Assembly: GCA_028673005.1 (NCBI GenBank)
Contig: CM054116.1
Span: 129,495,547-129,559,546, forward strand
From: Tanypteryx hageni
Lineage: Eukaryota > Arthropoda > Insecta > Odonata > Petaluridae
Length of the DNA stretch: 64,000 nt
Direction of reading: 5' to 3'
The translations under genes were made by a program, and so were the position numbers. Positions within the stretch are counted from its first letter, which is position 1, and each line of letters starts with the position of its first letter. The notes under the pieces are model-generated. The model was not told where the DNA came from and made no database searches. It saw only the letters and a list, made by a program, of their open reading frames with translations. Positions 23,945 to 60,093 of the stretch are shown piece after piece.

Positions 23945-24405
23945 TCTTCTACCCCTCGCCGTCTCCTTCCCCTTGCCCTCTGCTTCCCCTCGCCCTCTGC
24001 TTCACCCCGCCCTCTGCTTCCCCTCGCCCTCTGCTTCCCCTCGCCCTCTGCTTTCCCTCGCCCTCTGCTTTCCCTCGCCCTCTGCTTCCCCTCGCCCTCT
24101 GCTTTCCCTCGCCCTCTGCTTTCCCTCGCCCTCTGCTTCGCCCCGCCCTCTGCTTCCCCTCGCCCTCTGCTTCCTCTCGCCATCTGCTTCACCCGCCCTC
24201 TCATTCCCCTCGCCCTCTTCTTCCCCTCGCCCTCTTCTTCCCCTCGCCATCTGCTTTCCCTCGCCCTCTGCTTCGCCCCGCCCTCTGCTTCCCCTCGCCC
24301 TCTGCTTCCCCTCGCCCTCTTCTTCCCCTCGCCCTCTTCTTCCCCTCGCCCTCTTTTTCCCCTCGCCCTCTGCTTCCTCTCGCACTCTGGTTCCCCTCTT
24401 CTTCC
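23945..24405. repeat. 17-bp minisatellite, about 27 copies
   Basis: The unit is close to CTTCCCCTCGCCCTCTG. Because 17 is not a multiple of 3 and the unit has no stop in any frame, long open frames of Ser/Pro/Leu/Ala (top strand) and Arg/Gly/Glu (bottom strand) appear in several frames at once. Variants such as TTTCCCTCG and TTCGCCCCG are arranged in higher-order order. No protein is claimed. Confidence 0.9.
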
Positions 24406-26546
24406 TACTGAGATCACTCCACCTGAGGATCCAATTCCAACGAATTCCCTCTTCCTCATCTTACCCGACTCCTGCTTACTCTTCCTTTTCTGGGTTTTGT
24501 CCTTCACGTCTCCAATTTCGCGATAATTTCGCCTGTATCCTGGGCCACGCGATTATTCCCGACCCATTCCGCCTCTAGTGGCGTTATGGGTAATTACTTT
24601 CGTGGGATTGGAAGTATTCCAAAGTTCTTCGGCGACAAATGCACCCTTCGCCGCTGCAGAAAGCAGCAGGGCAGAAGTCCATTCTCTCTTCCTTCTGTGC
24701 GCCCCGAGAAGAGATAGGGACTGATAGAGTAACTGCACAATACATAAGCTCATTTTGGAATGAAGAATACCTAGCAAATCTCGACTATCGAAAATTCTTT
24801 AGCAATCCCAAATACTGTAAGGAAGAAACAGAGAAAGTTGAAGATGATCATAAATTCCCCTAAATCGCATTTCGATGCCTATAGTATTAAACAGGAGACA
24901 ATAGCGACAATTCTATATATGAAAAACATTCTGTATTGCCGAGTTCCTACGGGAATATTTAAAGTAATTTATAATTTGAATTCACAAAGTGGTTTTGATT
25001 TCCAGAAGTTCGTCGCTCGTTTTAGGATGAAAAATGAATTTTCAAAATAATTGCATTCTTACATATTCCCAATCCAACTTAAGCTTTTAGCGCCATAAAA
25101 CTGCAAAATTTAATTACTTTTAAGCAAATGGTAGCATTTATGCCAAATGCTACGTGAAATAGGGCAAATTAATCTTATATATCAATTTAAGTGTTTGTTT
25201 GTTTTTATGTAAGTGTGTGATTGTATAACTCGAGAACTACAGAACGTAGAAGCAAGAAAAAGGTATTATTTTAATCGAATTGCAGAGAAATGTGGTGTAG
25301 TAGGGTTTTTAAACCGATTTGATCGCCCCTTTTAATTTAAAAAAAATATTTTCTCTTATAATTTTTTCCTATTTGAATAACACGGAAATGAGTGTAGACA
25401 AATTTTAAATTGGACTTTAAAATTGCTAGTAACCCAAGTGCGAGTTCCAGACATGAACCCAGGACCGCAGAAATAAATGAAGTTTTGGTTCCTTACCGTC
25501 AAATTTCATATACGGACCAAAGATTTCCTAAATTACACTTTTAACAGCAAAAGTTAGACAATTTTTTAATCGAAAACTTATGGTTTTCATGTACATCCAA
25601 TTGTTGCCGACTTCTTGAACTAGGAAAACTGGGTATGCGAGTTTGTCATATTTATCATGGTAACGTAAATAAACAAACTTCTGTCAATTGCATTGTTGGT
25701 ATTGTGAGATAAAGATTTGCGCAAGCTATATGCGAAAGCGACTTCGTAAATGCAAGAGGCATACTTTAAAAGTGTATAGTGCGAAAATTGCGGAAAAAGT
25801 AGAGAAAATGTAAAAATAAAAGAACTTCATAAGAAATGTCAAAACTATACCGTTCAAAACTTGAAATATTTGCCTACATCAAAATAATTATTTTTTTTAA
25901 AGTTGGGTGTAACATTATAACAAAGTATTAAATAATTCTGAAAGTTACTTAGTAATTTAAAAAAATGTGCTTAGCTTTTATTAACGGAAGTCGTATCAAA
26001 TTCGCAAAATTGGCTCTCAAAAAGTGAGCCCAAATCACTCCTGGTGTACATATCGTTTGTTATAAATGCAAATCTTATGTCTGCGATGGGTTTTCGCTGG
26101 TGTTAAAATCGCGAGCTGAAATTCTTCTACGGGAAATTCCCCCGGCCCCTCTTAATTATTTAATCGTATTGTGACCATGAAGACAACTTTACTTAAATTT
26201 GCAAGAAAATGTGATGCATGGTCCAAATAAAGCCCACCCGGGCTATCATGGAGAAATTCCTGTTTTTCGTAGCTTCTCTCTTCACTGTCATAGTTTTAAG
26301 TTATTTTGTCAAAAGAATCTTTGCTAAATTTCGTATATTGTATTAATACAGGACTGTTATGTAATAGAAGGTTGAATGATTAGCTCAAATATAATTTTCT
26401 TATCAATATTGAATCAGAAACCCGAACAACGTTGAATTAAGTCAAATAACGTGCAATTTTTTCGTACTGAAAGTGTTTCTGTTTACTCTCAATTGATTAT
26501 TTGTTCTTAGCCTTAAACCCGAGCAACGTCCGGGTACTTCTTTTAG

Positions 26547-26547
<1 letters not shown>
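24406..26547. other. Non-coding DNA, dispersed repeat at 25170-25700
   Basis: No gene is recognised. The stretch at about 25170-25420 is a diverged relative of 18480-18750. Short open frames at 24639-25050 have no motif and no splice-consistent partner. Confidence 0.5.

Positions 26548-26612
<65 letters not shown>
26548..26612. repeat. (TA)n microsatellite
   Basis: A pure TA tract lies about 30 bp left of the palindrome at 26644-27017. A second TA tract, 27011-27056, directly abuts its right end. Confidence 0.95.
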
Positions 26613-26614
<2 letters not shown>

Positions 26615-26643
26615 CAACTTACGGAAAAGGAAAGGTAAAATAG

Positions 26644-27008
26644 ATATATGGATGTCAACAAGGTGTTGGGATGAGGAAACCCAGTGAGCACTCACCAATC
26701 AGACGACTTCAGGTTGGCGAGGCCCCGGGGATGTCGAAGCGACACACGTAAAATAACACAAAAACACAGAAACATCACAAACGTAAAGCTTTCGGAACTA
26801 CTCCTTCTTCAGCTACAGGTACAGAGAGATCAGTTCTCTCTCTGTAGCTGAAGAAGGAGTAGTTCCGAAAGCTTTACGTTTGTGATGTTTCTGTGTTTTT
26901 GTGTTATTTTACGTGTGTCGCTTCGACATCCCCGGGGCCTCGCCAACCTGAAGTCGTCTGATTGGTGAGTGCTCACTGGGTTTCCTCATCCCAACACCTT
27001 GTTGACAT

Positions 27009-27017
<9 letters not shown>
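26644..27017. mobile_element. Near-perfect Penelope-like palindrome with hammerhead-like cores
   Basis: The left arm (about 26644-26818) and right arm (about 26842-27017) are exact complements over about 168 bp. The 23-bp centre itself contains a weaker ACAGAGAG/CTCTCTGT stem. Each arm carries CTGAAGA, one extra base, a GGA...TCC stem, then GAAAGC. This resembles the CUGANGA-stem II-GAAA core of hammerhead ribozymes that are known from Penelope-like retroelement ends. The arms share both blocks with 20646-20802. There is no ORF. Assignment to Penelope is inference; the palindrome is seen directly. Confidence 0.6.

Positions 27018-27056
<39 letters not shown>
27011..27056. repeat. (TA)n microsatellite
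   Basis: This TA tract abuts the right end of the 26644-27017 palindrome and ends in ACACACAC. Confidence 0.95.
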
Positions 27057-27064
<8 letters not shown>

Positions 27065-27758
27065 TAAACCTTAGTATGGCCTTGGCTTTTTAAATATAAT
27101 CTTATCTCTATATTATTTAATGGATATATCTTGCTCACGTTCTATTTGTGTAAACATTAATCATTATGGAACGTATTTACTTTTGCAAAGCTGTGGAAGG
27201 CAGCGCCAATCCGTATACATCTTGTATATTATTCGTGAAATCTTCTTTTTGAATTAGTCATTCAAACATCCGGATATTTCGCATTACGAATTACATAGGT
27301 AAATAATGCTAAAACATATCAATTATTTTACTTTATAGTTTTGTTTCAGCAGCGGCGTAATTAATTGAAGGAGGATGATAAAATAAAGTTCTAATTCGAA
27401 CTTTGTATCAAAATTAATCTTTATTTCCATCTTGTCTTTGCGACTGCCATAGCAGTGACCAAAGTGTGCCATGAATTAAATAAATACATCTTTGCCTCTA
27501 TTTTATATTATTCATCATTCAGAGCACTAGCCGGTCATATCTAACTCTTAGTTTTATTCGTATATTTACGATGATCTGTCTTAGCCCACGATATCGCAAC
27601 CGTGATAAAGTATACATTCCATGAATGCATATGGTACTATAGCTCGCAGATGTCATTGATGAACCAATCCATCAACTGCTGTTAGACTTAATCGTCGCTC
27701 AAAAAATGTTCTAAAAACCTTTTTTGCACCGATTCATGACCTCTCTGCCTATCCACAG

Positions 27759-51766
<24,008 letters not shown>

Positions 51767-53446
51767 GTCAGCTCCAAATAATTTCCTACCCTCTTTTCAG
51801 TGCGTTCGCGTGACCTCAGAATCGCATGGTTTTTGTTTAATTGCGGAATATGTTGCCTTGCAAAAGCGTGTCTCTCAAGCTGCGTGGATAAAAAGTATCC
51901 TGATAAGCGTTACTAAATTTTGATTAGCTCTCGAATACGATGTTTCATTTTTTGACGCCATAACAGGTCTAAATATTTTTACTTAATCCATCTTTTTTTA
52001 GGCGTTCTTTACCAGCGAAGCGGTAATAGCGAAACACCTTATGGGCACGTCTGGTCCATCCGTCTGTCGTAACTTTCATCTACTAAACGGCTTGACGAAT
52101 TTTAACTTAATTAAGTATGAGTGATCTTTATTAAAATTTATCGCCCAATTGTGATTTTTAACTGAACCCGTCAATTAGAACTTCCAATTTATTTAATCAC
52201 TTTAATATACCCATACTCGTATCTCGTTTAATGGCATCCGTCAAGCAACAATGAAATACCAAACTTTTCTCTCCCTAGCTCTTATATGACCTGTAAAGTA
52301 TAGATTTAAAAATTTATTCGGATAGACAGCAGCATTTACTACAAGAAAGTCCGCAAGGCCACCTAATTACGAGTTATGGTTTCGGAGATAAAAATTAGAG
52401 AATCGCCCAATCTTTCGATACCGCTTGATACGTATTTCCAATTAAGAACGCCTTTAAAATCTCTGTGTATTCATGGAATATACTTTTCCATCTTGTTGTA
52501 TATAGTAGCCATCGTGTGATCAATTATTCTCAATGGCTTACTCAACCTTATTAAACCATATGAATGAGAATTTCGTTTTTTCATGTGCGCGAAGTGATTT
52601 AAAATAGTTGATGAAATGTTTAAAATTACTTTGAAAAGAAAGCATGTAATGTAAACATTTTTAATTGATTTTTATTTTAACTTTGATATCTTTATTGCAA
52701 TTATGAGTCCTAAACCATAAAAGGAGTAAAATGTTCGACGGCCAAACGGACAATAATTGCCATTCCTTCAAATGTTGCATAAGATTACGCGTCCGTGATG
52801 CAAATGTAAGTCTTCAAATTGATCACAAGTAAAATGTTTAAGCGCGTAACAAATATTTTAAAAACTTCAAATTTCACCAGTGGAAACATTTGAGGAGCGT
52901 TAAGCATTCGCAAGTCACGCTGAATTTTGTGTGGAGTCAAAGAATCGGCCAGGGTAACTCCAAACTCGCCAAAAATTGCATAGTGAATGTTTAAAGGTTG
53001 CTATGGAACTGAAATCGGATGCGAAGCAGTTTGATCCATCTTATATCTATGACATTTAAGTGAAATGACGGAAGAGATGACGTGGAGATATATGATGGAA
53101 ATATTTCGTAAATGAGCAAAGCGACATAGGATTGGTTTAGAGGCAGGAATATTTTACGTCATTTTGACTTGACGTAAATAACGAAAGGGATAGACGCAAG
53201 GGAGACGCCCCCCATTGAGGTTTTACGACTCAGTATGGTAGAATAAAAGGAAGATATACCAGAATGCCCACATTATTTTGCTTATTAACTCATTGTCAAC
53301 TCATGAAATAGACGGCATCTCAGTCACGCGATTTGAACTAATCAGTGAAACTCTTTATAGATTGTTTTGTTTAAACTTGATCATAAACTGCGTTTCCGGC
53401 CTTTTGTAGTGAGCTTAATAACGATAGCAAAGACGATGACATACAA
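51767..53446. other. Downstream of last recognised exon; AT-rich
   Basis: No exon with a C-terminal membrane helix was found. The piece at 51990-52060 (AGGCGTTCTTTACCAGCGAA) matches 30700-30760, the repeat in which the Harbinger fragment sits. Confidence 0.5.
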
Positions 53447-53520
53447 CCATGTCCTCCGCAAGGTTCGAACCCACATTTCTAGGAGCGAAACATGCTAATC
53501 ACCACTCTATCAAGGCTGGC
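53447..53520 (-). repeat. tRNA-like sequence, probably a SINE head
   Basis: On the - strand the sequence reads GCCAGCCTTGATAGAGTGGT, GATTAGCATG, then GTGGGTTCGAACCTTGC. The A-box-like and B-box (GGTTCGAACC) positions fit an RNA polymerase III promoter. The acceptor and T stems do not pair fully, so it is a tRNA-derived SINE or a tRNA pseudogene rather than a working tRNA. Confidence 0.45.
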
Positions 53521-55021
53521 AGATATTGCAATAAGAGCAATTTAATGGCCAAATGTAAATTACTTTTCATCGTATATTATTTATCTTGAGTTTCGATGAT
53601 TGCCTGATAAAAATACAAATTTTTTAATGATGATTAAGATTACAATCATAGCTTAGAAAATCCACAAAAGAAACAAACATACTGTCCATTTTTTGTTAAA
53701 CAACAAAAATATCACATCTTATTGAACATAGACGCTTTTTATAATGAATCTAACCGCCGACATGGGCTCGTAAGAAAAGAAAATTCGTGACTTCACAACC
53801 GTTGGTCCGTTTCTCGGGTGTAACAGATTACGATGACGACAATCGGAAAAGGTAGGCTTAAAGGGATGAACCATAATTATATGGAGAACATGTTTTTCAT
53901 GTTCAAAGCCCCAACTGAGAATTCGGGAATCTCATACATCGTGTTGGTATATATCAATACGGGAGACCTGAGTTACAAGATGTTACAATATATTCAAATT
54001 AATTTCGTGTAATTTATGTTTAGAATTCCTAAAGTTTCATTTTAACATTAGTTTTATCCTTATGTTTTAATATTTTCGCAATTCATTTATCAGTTTTCCT
54101 TTTAGTCCAGCCAGTCAGTTAATATCGATTTTGGCAAGATCCCCCAAGTTAGTGGAATGCCAAATATGAGTCGCGTGATTGTTGTGCGTCATATGAGAAA
54201 GGGATATTCATGATATTTTATTGCATGCGGTCTTTAGAGAGTTGTTTGTCATGTGCGTATCGTGAAATTTAATGAGTGGGGTTATTATGTAGTTGCCGAT
54301 TTATGGAAGTAAAACTGAATTTCTGCATCAATTGCGAGATCAGTTTCAGAAGGATTTAATAACATGTTAAATTCCTTTTCTTTGTATTTAAATTTACAAT
54401 TGATGAGAAACAGTAGATAAATTGCAAATATTAATTCCAAGGTTACGGCAATTTAAATCTCTTACATTTCCTTCCTCAGGCGCTAATGGCTATACTGTCT
54501 ACGCGCCTCTAAACACCAAATTCACTCACTCTTTAAAGTTTTCTTTTTATTCTGAATATAATTGGAATGATTACGGATATTATATCAAAAATATCATCTT
54601 AAGATATATTATGAAACGAAAAGAATTTTCAAATCTGATATCGATTTCGCAGTTAAAAAGATAGTACGGTTACAATATCGCCGTTTCGATGCCTTTAAAT
54701 TTCCGCAAATTACTCACGCCAGACCAGGTCATCCTCGGGTTAATTCGCTTTGTATCCTTCCAGTGTCGACAACGACTTTCGCCGTCCCTCCGCGTCGCTC
54801 TAATGGAGCCCCAATGCGAGTTGGAGCAGGCATTCGCTTAATTTATCACAGTCTGCTCCTTTTTCCTGCCACTCTCTTCACTCCCTCTCCTCCTCCTCAT
54901 TCCATTATCTCCTCCACTCTCATTTAACTACGCGAATATAGGCGCATTTTAATTTCATTCGGTATAGCTGCGGACGTACAATCCCAGTGTGTAGGGAGTG
55001 TCCTTCCGTTTGAGAGGTCAG
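53521..55021. other. Non-coding AT-rich DNA
   Basis: No gene or element recognised. Short open frames (such as 54422-54664) have no motif. Confidence 0.45.
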
Positions 55022-55150
55022 GTGGGAAAATGGTAGAAGGAGAGAGGGGAGGTAAGTGGGAGGGGTGACAAAGAGAGAGAGAGAGAGTAGGGGAGGAGAT
55101 GGAGGGGAGGTAGAGGGGGAAGAGAAAAAGGGACGTGTGGCAATAGCAAT
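55022..55150. repeat. Purine-rich low-complexity tract
   Basis: GA-rich sequence with GAGAGAGAGAGAG at about 55072-55087. It opens spurious Ser/Pro/Leu frames on the - strand. Confidence 0.75.
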
Positions 55151-55477
55151 CGCCTCAACCAGTCTCTGTTCAACTTCCGGCCCTCTGTAAAAAATTACGC
55201 CGTAGCTATTTAGCTTTTCGCGTCTAATCTCTCTCATTGGTTAAAATTCGGTAAACAAGCATTATATTTGTTTTTAACATATACATGGAACTTCTGGTAA
55301 AACGAATTGCAATTCTAGCTCCTGCGTTGTAACAGAAGTGAACGAAATTATAATAATGTTCACCACAAATAAGTAATCGAAAGAAAAAAGATTATTTTGC
55401 AAATTACCTATATTTTTCAAATTTTAACATGCCAGCTCATATTTTGAAAAGTTTTCTTCTCATCGGAAAATGTACAA

Positions 55478-55867
55478 TTACCAATGATTTTCAATTTGTT
55501 GTTGTTTGCATAAATTTTCGTAAACCACAGCATTTTCGGACCAGAACTTCTCATTATTACCTCCAATGATATGCATCCCATCGTGCTCTTTCTTTGTTTT
55601 GAAGTTTTCGAATAAACGCAGTGTGCAATTTTCCCAATCTATCTGGACAAAAAAGAATTTTCTCATATAATTAATATCAAGCGATGTTAAATGTACAAGG
55701 TATATTGGGTCGTGTTTATTTGATACTTTGGATACTGCGCATGGGGTCAGCAGTCGTTTATACAATGTAATCTGACGGAGGCGAATGCTTATTTTAACGT
55801 TTTGGAGATCGTGGTGTGAAAAGCGATAATTGTCAGTGAGTGGGCTATTTCTGTTGATTTGTGACAT
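55478..55867 (-). other. Unassigned 129-codon open frame
   Basis: The frame starts at an ATG (MSQINRNSPLTDNYRFSHHD) and ends KQQQIENHW. It has no low-complexity bias, and a mixed composition with DWENCTLRLFENFKTKKEHD near the middle. I recognise no family. It lies about 260 bp before the Transib relic on the opposite strand, so it may be transposon-derived or chance. Reported only because it is longer than the local background. Confidence 0.2.
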
Positions 55868-56130
55868 GGACGTTGTAGAGGCAGGTACGTTTCTTAATAT
55901 TTAGCTTTATTTTGTAGAGTACATGACTTTAAGCATTATATAATATAACAAGTATTACATAAAAACAATGCTAAAGAAATTAGGAAACTACATGTTTAAC
56001 GAGGCTTATGAAAAAAGTACCGCGGAGTGCCACCAAAAAAACCCATGCCATTGTAATATATGAACCTTAACCTCGAACAATTGTGATGGTCGTTTCCGAG
56101 CATACTTGCGCTATTTACCGGTATTAAATT

Positions 56131-57440
56131 TTGGCAGCGACGCGGCGTACGGTTTCCCGGAATCAACTGTTCGACATTTGGCTACAAAGCAGTAGGAAGT
56201 TGCGAAATGACGATCTTTTTTATTACATCCTCAGAATATTTGGCCTGCATAGTTGTCCTGATGATATCCATCAAAATATCAGAAATACAATTAAACTGTT
56301 TTCATCGAAAATTAATCATCGCCGGACAAAAAGTTGTAGACATTTGGGCAGATTTTTAAAAACGGATTCTCAGTGGCTCGCGAAAAAAATAAAAGTTTCC
56401 GAAGAAGTTTGGGGGCTTCTGGAAAAAGGGATGCAGCAGATATTGTCAAGGAGCTATCGGTTGCATCACCGCAAAGAGCAACAAAGCTCATAAAATCAAG
56501 GTCGCCTACGTCACAACCTGTTCCGTGTACTGATGAAGAGGCGTTAGCTTTTTTCTCGATGCGGATCTCACGACACATCGATATAAATTGGTGCAATCTG
56601 AAGCCAAACATTGAAATTGTGATATTCATCCACCGCATTATGTGATTTAAAAGACAAAAATATGTGTTTGTTACCCATCACGAGAGGCAATCTATTCTAG
56701 TGAAACGTGCGCAGAAATAAACCTGCCAGCCCTTCTGAACCATACCATTGAGCGCATCGTTAAAGTACAAAACGAAGTTCTCATTCAAGTTGTATCTGAG
56801 CACGATCTTTAACTTTAATATGTAAATGGGGATGTGATGGCAGCTCAGGGCATAGTACTTTCAAGCAGAAGTTTGACGAGCAAGAAGGCCACACCTTCGA
56901 CGACCAAAACCTATTCATAATATTCTTGTTCCTCATCAACTCCATATTATGTAATGACCCTGACAGACGTATTTTGTGGCAAAATCCGAGAACATCCTCT
57001 ACGAGATACTGACGGCCAGTGAAGCTGCTTTTGGAAAAAGAATCATCAACAGTAATTCAACGTGAAACACTCGTGTTGGAGCAGCAAATAAAGAAACTTT
57101 CACCTAACAAAGTGACTGCTGATGGCACAAAAACTGATGTACATCAACGTATGCGAGGCAAGAAAAAGAGAAATCAGGAAACGATTTACAGTTGAAATGG
57201 GTCTATTGGTTGACCAAACAAAACCTGGTAGTGGAACTACAAATGATGGAAATACAGCAAGGAGATTTTTTAAACATCCTCATCAAAGTGCTTCCATATC
57301 AGGGGTCAATGAAGACCTCATACATCATTTCTGCGTGATTTTAGTAACAATTGTTTGTGGGTATAATATATACAATATATATACAATATGTAGTTCACAT
57401 GACGAAACGCGTTGTACAAGTGACACTGATAGTGAATAAG
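56131..57440 (+). pseudogene. Transib (RAG1-related) transposase relic
   Basis: Several frames add up to a Transib-type transposase. N-terminal: FDIWLQSSRKLRNDDLFYYI, KINHRRTKSCRHLGRFL and RDAADIVKELSVASPQRATK (56155-56500). Core: CKWGCDGSSGHSTFKQKF at 56821 with the presumed first catalytic Asp (codon 56836-56838), then ILWQNPRTSSTRY at 56971, a TGA, and RPVKLLLEKESS. C-terminal: GSGTTNDGNTARRFFKHPHQ, SASISGVNEDLIHHF (57230-57340). These are signature phrases of the Transib/RAG1 family. Stops, frameshifts and an apparent deletion near 57115-57200 make it dead. Element ends were not identified. The first open codon is TTG, not ATG. Confidence 0.82.
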
Positions 57441-58254
57441 ATAAACTATTAAATGTTTCTTTGTGTTGTTTTCAATGCTATAAATACATTTTTGTTTCAT
57501 AAAAATGCTGTTAAGTAGTTCTCACATTATTGCATGCCGACAGACTGACGGATGATCATTACCTCTCCTACATGCGGTCACTTCGAGGAAAAAATGCATA
57601 ATAACTCATTCAAAACACTCAGTGCATAATGCGCTACAATTTAAATGACAAAAAGGCTGTTATTTATCTACACAGATTTTTGTCCAACTACATTGGGCAA
57701 ATTACACACTGTGAAACGTTTTAAAATTATGCATCATTCGGAAATACCCGTGCTGCATCTGATTAATTTTTCCCATAGTGGACGCGATGCCTTCGATACA
57801 TCCCTCATCCTTGCAAAGACTCCCCTTCCCGTCCTGCCCTTCCTCTCTATCCCTCCTTTTCCACGAGTGAGGTGTTACGCGCATGCGCTTCGAGGCGCGC
57901 GAACTGACATATCACAAAACCCTTCGGCTGGCGAGAGGACAAGGAAATGCGACGAAGCGAATCGTGCGATTTTGTGCGTTTCTGCGTGTGAGGATGGATT
58001 GTGGCGGTGGCAAGGGCGTCAAATGGATGGGAGGAGGTAATGGGAAAAGGAAAATGAGTTTTTAAAGGGAGAAAGGCGTTTTCAGTGGGGATTCGTCTGA
58101 TGGAGGAGAGATTGATCCCACCAATAATATGCCTAATGATGCCAGTCATTTAGCGAAACCGGTAGTGAAATAAATTTGCGTGGAAGTTACATAGCTCTTC
58201 CTTTCTTCTAACAATGAGTAAAATGAGAAAACTTAATCATTCTTCTTCAAAACA
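57441..58254. other. Non-coding DNA
   Basis: No gene recognised. Around 57880-58100 the GC content rises and overlapping frames open on both strands, without motifs. Confidence 0.4.
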
Positions 58255-58610
58255 GTCTCGGTCCGAAGATCCGTGGTCAATTTCTTCTAATTTTAATTAC
58301 CAAAAGAATGAAAGCCGGCACGTCGAACTGGCGTTTTACGTGTTATCTTACCGGAAACAGAAGTTATATCCTGGAGTCGAACCCGGGTCTTTATTTGGAG
58401 CTTTTTGTCGCCATTGAATGAAATTAGTGATTGAAGCATGCCTGACAAATTTCAATCTTCTGCCTAGTCGCAGTGTTTGTTAAAAACACGTTATATGGGA
58501 AAACGTTTATATGGAAGATAGTGTTACTAATTAACATGCTTAAAACAGGATAAATACCCAAAACTGTTAAAGGCGTTATAATTATACATCTGACTGATAT
58601 TTTTTTTCCT
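58255..58610 (+). repeat. Dispersed repeat family D, copy 1
   Basis: Shares blocks with 63000-63380: GGAGTCGAACCCGGGTCT against TGAGTCGAACCCGGGTCT, then GTGATTGAAG, AAATTTCAATCTT, AAAACGTTTATATGGA and GATAATGTTAC-like words. GAGTCGAACC is the complement of a tRNA B-box, so a tRNA-derived SINE on the - strand is possible. The start (TCGGTCCGAAGATCCGTGG) also resembles 38697-38735. Confidence 0.55.
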
Positions 58611-58958
58611 GTTTATAAGCAATGGACTCCCATTGCCGTCAACAATGCGATTACGTTTTCATATCATTAATAATTTCTCATTGTTAGAGCCATGAAAAAT
58701 GGGCGGGTTTTAAACCTCACAATATTTAGGCATGCATTTGAATTCTCTATTCAATCAATATAAACTGCATATTGCCAGACCTACGATCCCTAGTTTGTTT
58801 TGATAAAGTTGTCATTCTTATTTAACCCCTTAACGGTTTCATTATTCTTACGATACAACACTTGAGGTGCTGCATAAGTTTGCTACTTTTCACCTTTCGG
58901 TATCAATAATGCTTATTATATTCGATTCTAAACTGAACATTGCGCCAATGACAGTTAA

Positions 58959-60093
58959 CCCGGGAGCAGACGCGCGGGGTAACTTAGTCACCCCACCAAA
59001 GTTTAAACTACACTCATCCACTCGTGACGCATGTATTTTCCCTAAGATAATCAGTACCTTTCTTCCGAACTCTCTTGAGCATATTTATATCACTTTTAGG
59101 CCTCAGTAGAATTTAGTCCGTGAAACAGAGCATTTCAAAAATCTTTCTGGGGTGACTCACACCCCGCGCCCTTTCAAGTTATATTTTTTATAGCGAGTCG
59201 TGGTAAACTTTTTATTCTATATCAGGCTGTAATTCTCATAAACCGATGGAATCTCTTTACAATAGACCAGTTTAATGTTTCTACCCTCTCTACGTTTTAT
59301 TAGGTAGGTGAACGTTTCGATTTACGTCGCGACGGAAAAAATCCGTGAAGTTCTTCTCATTAGTTACGTAACATTTCTATCAAATAACCCAAATACAGTG
59401 CTCAAACAAATAGTTTCATAAAAAACTCGGACAGGCCTTAGCAAAACCAGCAGTCATTTCTCGGTTGCAACAGAAAATCTTACCGAACAATTAAGGGAAT
59501 TGGACCAAAAATTTGTATCACCTAGAAAAGAAAATGTTTCTGTAGAGCCCCGGTCCATCTAGACCTGCAAAGTTACGCTGTGTCGTATGCTCAAGAAATC
59601 AAGACACGAAAACAATTTCGTCCTTTTCTAAATATGAGAGATCGATGTGTATGAAACATGAAATAAGTATGTTAATACTGCCTTGATAGCGAATAACACA
59701 ACGGGAAGTTAACTTGGATAATTCTTATTATTATAATCATCTTATTCATAATATTATGCTAAAACAATAAGTTATCATAATTACTATTATCTAAGTCCAA
59801 TTATTATTATTATGCACAAGTATTTTTATTATTATAAAAGGTCGTTTGTATGCAAGTTAGCTAATCAGTAGTATTGACCAATAAAGATATATTTAACAAA
59901 TATGTAAATTATGTGGGTTTAAATTAAATTCGAACTTTCCAAAGTATTTCCTTACTAATCTAAGAATACAAAAAATAAAGAAAAATAAAAAAATCATGAA
60001 TAATTCTAATGGAAAAATGTCATTTTAATGGGGTGACTCAGTCACCCCGCTCGACCAATCTGTGCTCCATAATTGAGCGCGCCTTCTGCCGGG
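58959..60093. mobile_element. piggyBac-type non-autonomous element (1135 bp), TTAA target
   Basis: TTAA flanks both sides (58955-58958 and 60094-60097). Inward, the ends read CCCGGGAGCAGACGCGC and CCCGGCAGAAGGCGCGC. Each is followed by a palindrome: GGGGTGACTCAGTCACCCC at about 60030 and GGGGTAACTTAGTCACCCC at about 58977. A related GGGGTGACTCACACCCC lies at 59150. No transposase frame is present. The subterminal palindromes could be transposase binding sites (inference). Confidence 0.78.

Noticed and set aside
23876..24578. Long overlapping Ser/Pro/Leu and Arg/Gly/Glu open frames
   Set aside because: They are produced by the 17-bp minisatellite, which lacks stops in all frames.
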